A DNA stretch of 7,684 nucleotides from Aphodousia faecalis (GTDB lineage: Bacteria; Pseudomonadota; Gammaproteobacteria; Burkholderiales; Burkholderiaceae_F), in the NCBI GenBank assembly GCA_018712705.1, contig DVGM01000063.1, positions 1 to 7,684 on the forward strand. Direction: 5' to 3'. The notes beneath the pieces are model-generated. The model did no database searches. It was not told the DNA's origin and saw nothing but the letters and a program-made list of their open reading frames with translations. Positions 6,072-7,684 of the stretch are shown piece by piece. Positions within the stretch are counted from its first letter, which is position 1, and each line of letters opens with the position of its first letter. The translations under genes were made by a program, and so were the position numbers.

Positions 6072-6245
6072 TGTTATCACGATTGTGTTCTGAATCTGTT
6101 TTTGAATACGAAAGACCTAAGGATGTTTATTTATTTTGGAAAAATCCAAGTCAGATAACTGATAGCGCTCTCAGGGATTAATCTTGATCGGGCACTTATA
6201 AAAGTCAGTGATAATGATCCTGTTAACGAAAACGGAGATTCAAGA
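6072..6245. other. Divergent promoter region between the ABC operon and the CapA-like gene
   Basis: This should hold promoters for both directions. Rightwards, TTGATC (6184-6189) and GATAAT (6210-6215) are the best elements, but their 20-nt spacing is too long for a standard sigma-70 promoter. Leftwards, GATAAC (minus strand, about 6074-6079) lacks a good -35. Two dyads stand out: TTGGA-AAAA-TCCAA (6136-6149) and the 16-bp palindrome listed separately. The heptamer AAGTCAG occurs twice (6148-6154 and 6202-6208). GGAG (6234-6237), 8 nt before ATG 6246, is the ribosome binding site of the CapA-like gene. Confidence 0.5.
6159..6174. promoter_or_regulatory. LacI-type palindromic operator candidate
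   Basis: CTGATAGCGCTCTCAG is a 16-bp even palindrome with a single mismatched pair and a central CG. Its core, TGATAGCGCTCTCA, has the layout of LacI/GalR-family operators (TGnnA-G-CG-C-TnnCA type). It lies 72 bp upstream of the CapA-like start and just upstream of the weak TTGATC element. No regulator gene is in the window. The site could serve either divergent gene. Confidence 0.4.
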
Positions 6246-7541
6246 ATGCGCACAACATTTATTACAATGGGAGATAGTTTTATTACTCGTCGAATTCCTG
6301 ATAAAGGTTATTCTGGTTTTGAAGATTTAAAAACACTTATTGAAAAGCATGATGTCCGTTTCACAAATTTGGAGATGACTTTTCATGACGATGAAGCCTT
6401 TCCGGCTGCAGCCAGTGGCGGTACCTGGGCTGTGAGCGAGCCTGCAATGCTCGATGATATGAAACGTTATGGTTTTAATCTTTTCAATACGGCCAATAAT
6501 CACTCGGGTGATTTCGGGCAGTTGGGTGTTTTAGCAACGATTAGACATTTGAAAGAACGCAATATGGTCTTTGCCGGAACCGGAGCGACATTGCAAGAGG
6601 CAAGCAAAGCATGTTATTTGGAGACACCTCAGGCACGTGTCGCCCTAATTGGAGCAACCTCTAATTTGGATCCGGCAGCTATCGCAGGCGGTCAAGGCTT
6701 CAGAATGAAGGGACGACCGGGCCTCAATCCGCTTCGCTATAAGACGATTTACCACGTCGATCGTGAGACTTTCGAAATGGTTAATCGCATGGCGAAGCTA
6801 TTGCATATTAACGATTATCAGGAACTGACAATTGAGTTAGGTTACGCCGCGCCGCTTCCCAAAAATATAGCTTGTTTCGGGATTTACCGCTTTGTATTGG
6901 ACAGTCAAAATTTTGTGGAAACGATACCTGATCCTATTGATGAAGAACGTATTTTGGATGAGATTCAAGAGGCAAAAAGACAGGCCGATATTGTTCTATT
7001 TAGTCTTCACACTCACGAAATGGTTGGGAAGGACTTTTTTAGTATTCCGGAATTTATTTCAACGATTTCTCATAAAGCGATTGACGCCGGGGCCAGTGTT
7101 GTTATCGGGCATGGACCTCATATGTTGCGAGGCGTGGAGGCTTATCATGGGGGTGTCATTTTTCACAGTCTAGGAAACTTCCTTTTCCAGACAGAAACCA
7201 TTGCTTCTCAGCCTTATGATGCATTTGTCAAAATGCATCTTTCCCAGGATACGAGAGTTGGTGAATATATGGATAATCGAAGCAAAAACGGTACGGTTGG
7301 TTATCCTGTTATGCCTGATATTTGGAATGCATTTGCTGCCTCATGGACATTAGAAAATGGAGAACTTCAAAATGTGAAGTTGTATCCGATTGAGTTGGGA
7401 CAGCACTCGAGCAGAGCTCAGCGTGGTTGGCCGCGTTTGTCAGGATCCAACGAAACATTGGAAAAAATCAGACTGTTGAGTGAAAAACTGGGAACAAAAA
7501 TAAAGATTGAAAACGGAATTGGCACCGTAGAGTTGAAATAA
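6246..7541 (+). CDS. CapA-family protein (PGA_cap, metallophosphatase fold), probably cytoplasmic
   Basis: Protein of 431 residues in the CapA/PgsA family (PF09587, COG2843), which has a calcineurin-like phosphoesterase fold. Visible motifs, in order: GD (9-10), NLE (41-43), NTANNHSGDFG (81-91), H255 and H257 in SLHTHE, GHGPH (288-292) and HSLGNFLF (307-314); these supply the Asp, Asn and His residues expected of a metal site. A segment at about 152-245 (beginning RMKGRPGLNPLRY) separates the two motif groups. Unlike membrane-anchored CapA and PgsA of bacilli, it has no signal peptide or transmembrane segment. Neither CapB nor CapC is nearby, so a capsule role is doubtful and a hydrolase role is possible. 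The start is ATG 6246 with GGAG 8 nt upstream. It is transcribed away from the ABC operon, and its base composition looks somewhat more A+T-rich than its neighbours. The true substrate is unknown. Confidence 0.88.
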   Translation: MRTTFITMGDSFITRRIPDKGYSGFEDLKTLIEKHDVRFTNLEMTFHDDEAFPAAASGGTWAVSEPAMLDDMKRYGFNLFNTANNHSGDFGQLGVLATIRHLKERNMVFAGTGATLQEASKACYLETPQARVALIGATSNLDPAAIAGGQGFRMKGRPGLNPLRYKTIYHVDRETFEMVNRMAKLLHINDYQELTIELGYAAPLPKNIACFGIYRFVLDSQNFVETIPDPIDEERILDEIQEAKRQADIVLFSLHTHEMVGKDFFSIPEFISTISHKAIDAGASVVIGHGPHMLRGVEAYHGGVIFHSLGNFLFQTETIASQPYDAFVKMHLSQDTRVGEYMDNRSKNGTVGYPVMPDIWNAFAASWTLENGELQNVKLYPIELGQHSSRAQRGWPRLSGSNETLEKIRLLSEKLGTKIKIENGIGTVELK

Positions 7542-7550
7542 AAGAGGCGT

Positions 7551-7585
7551 TTCATTGGCCGGTATTTTTCTCACCGGCCAATGAA
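7551..7585. terminator. Perfect 13-bp hairpin after the CapA-like gene, probable (bidirectional) terminator
   Basis: TTCATTGGCCGGT (7551-7563) and ACCGGCCAATGAA (7573-7585) form a perfect 13-bp stem with a 9-nt T-rich loop. It begins 10 nt after the stop codon. No T run follows on the plus strand; on the minus strand a CTCTTTT stretch appears only a few nt beyond the stem. The placement suits a 3'-end structure shared by two converging genes, but it lacks the usual U tract. Confidence 0.55.
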
Positions 7586-7623
7586 GGCAAAGTTAAATTG
7601 GCGCTTCGCTGAATAGTGTGGGT

Positions 7624-7683
7624 TTAAACCGTAGCCGGTTCAGCGACCTGCAGGTCCCTGCGCCACTCGTTTGCATCCTTTAA
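7624..7683 (-). CDS. Possible C-terminal end of a convergent gene, cut by the window edge
   Basis: One minus-strand frame is open from the right edge for 19 codons, ending in TAA at 7624-7626. The predicted tail reads LKDANEWRRDLQVAEPATV. The other two minus frames also meet stops near the edge. I do not recognise the protein, and 19 codons is too short to prove coding. Its support is the 13-bp hairpin just downstream, which would be its natural terminator, and the otherwise unexplained stretch to the window end. Confidence 0.3.
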   Translation of the reverse strand, partial: LKDANEWRRDLQVAEPATV

Positions 7684-7684
7684 G

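Noticed and set aside
5922..6245. Leader-peptide attenuator with Trp or Tyr codons
   Set aside because: I looked for short minus-strand frames upstream of the binding-protein gene. Only trivial ones of a few codons exist, with no Trp or Tyr run and no terminator U tract.
7621..7656. Two 10-bp perfect palindromes (GGTTTAAACC and ACCTGCAGGT)
   Set aside because: They are short, unrelated to each other, and lie partly in a possible coding tail. Palindromes of this size occur by chance and no partner element supports a site.

Overview
The window holds seven protein-coding regions (one a doubtful fragment cut by the right edge) and one tRNA gene. It reads as an amino-acid uptake region of a Gram-negative bacterium with intermediate G+C. 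The tRNA gene encodes its own CCA end, the genes have Shine-Dalgarno sites and intrinsic terminators, and the ABC binding protein has a lipoprotein signal. My best guess for the organism is an asaccharolytic gut betaproteobacterium of the Sutterellaceae type. This rests on general flavour (tandem NSS symporters, a TrpXYZ-like ABC set, G+C) and not on any diagnostic marker, so hold it loosely.

Layout. At the left edge a complete tRNA-Glu(UUC) runs rightwards and ends at its own terminator (about 99-122). A second terminator (130-154) faces it and closes a leftward block. That block, read on the minus strand from right to left, is: a three-gene ABC importer operon (lipoprotein binding protein 4935-5921, permease 3989-4870, ATPase 3182-3970, terminator 3137-3171), then two tandem sodium symporters of the NSS/SNF family (1648-2991 and 168-1496). 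To the right of the ABC operon lies a divergent intergenic region of 324 bp. It contains a strongly structured leader on the ABC side and a LacI-type palindrome on the other side. Rightwards from it runs a CapA-family protein (6246-7541), followed by a perfect 13-bp hairpin and possibly the last 19 codons of a convergent gene.

How the genes may work together. The ABC set belongs to the family that includes streptococcal TrpXYZ (binding protein PF04392/COG2984, permease COG4120, ATPase COG1101). The NSS family includes bacterial tryptophan, tyrosine and leucine symporters. The cluster is therefore consistent with high-affinity (ABC) plus sodium-driven (NSS) uptake of hydrophobic or aromatic amino acids; the exact substrates cannot be read from sequence. 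The CapA-like protein is a metallophosphatase-fold protein without a signal peptide or membrane anchor, and nothing else for a polyglutamate capsule is present, so its role is open.

I see no clear undescribed multi-gene system. The points most worth a second look are the multi-hairpin leader of the ABC operon, the LacI-type palindrome in front of the CapA-like gene, and the two symporters that appear to keep the Na2 site while lacking the usual Na1 side chains. Several start codons are moved inward from the longest open frame because well-placed ribosome binding sites support the shorter forms.
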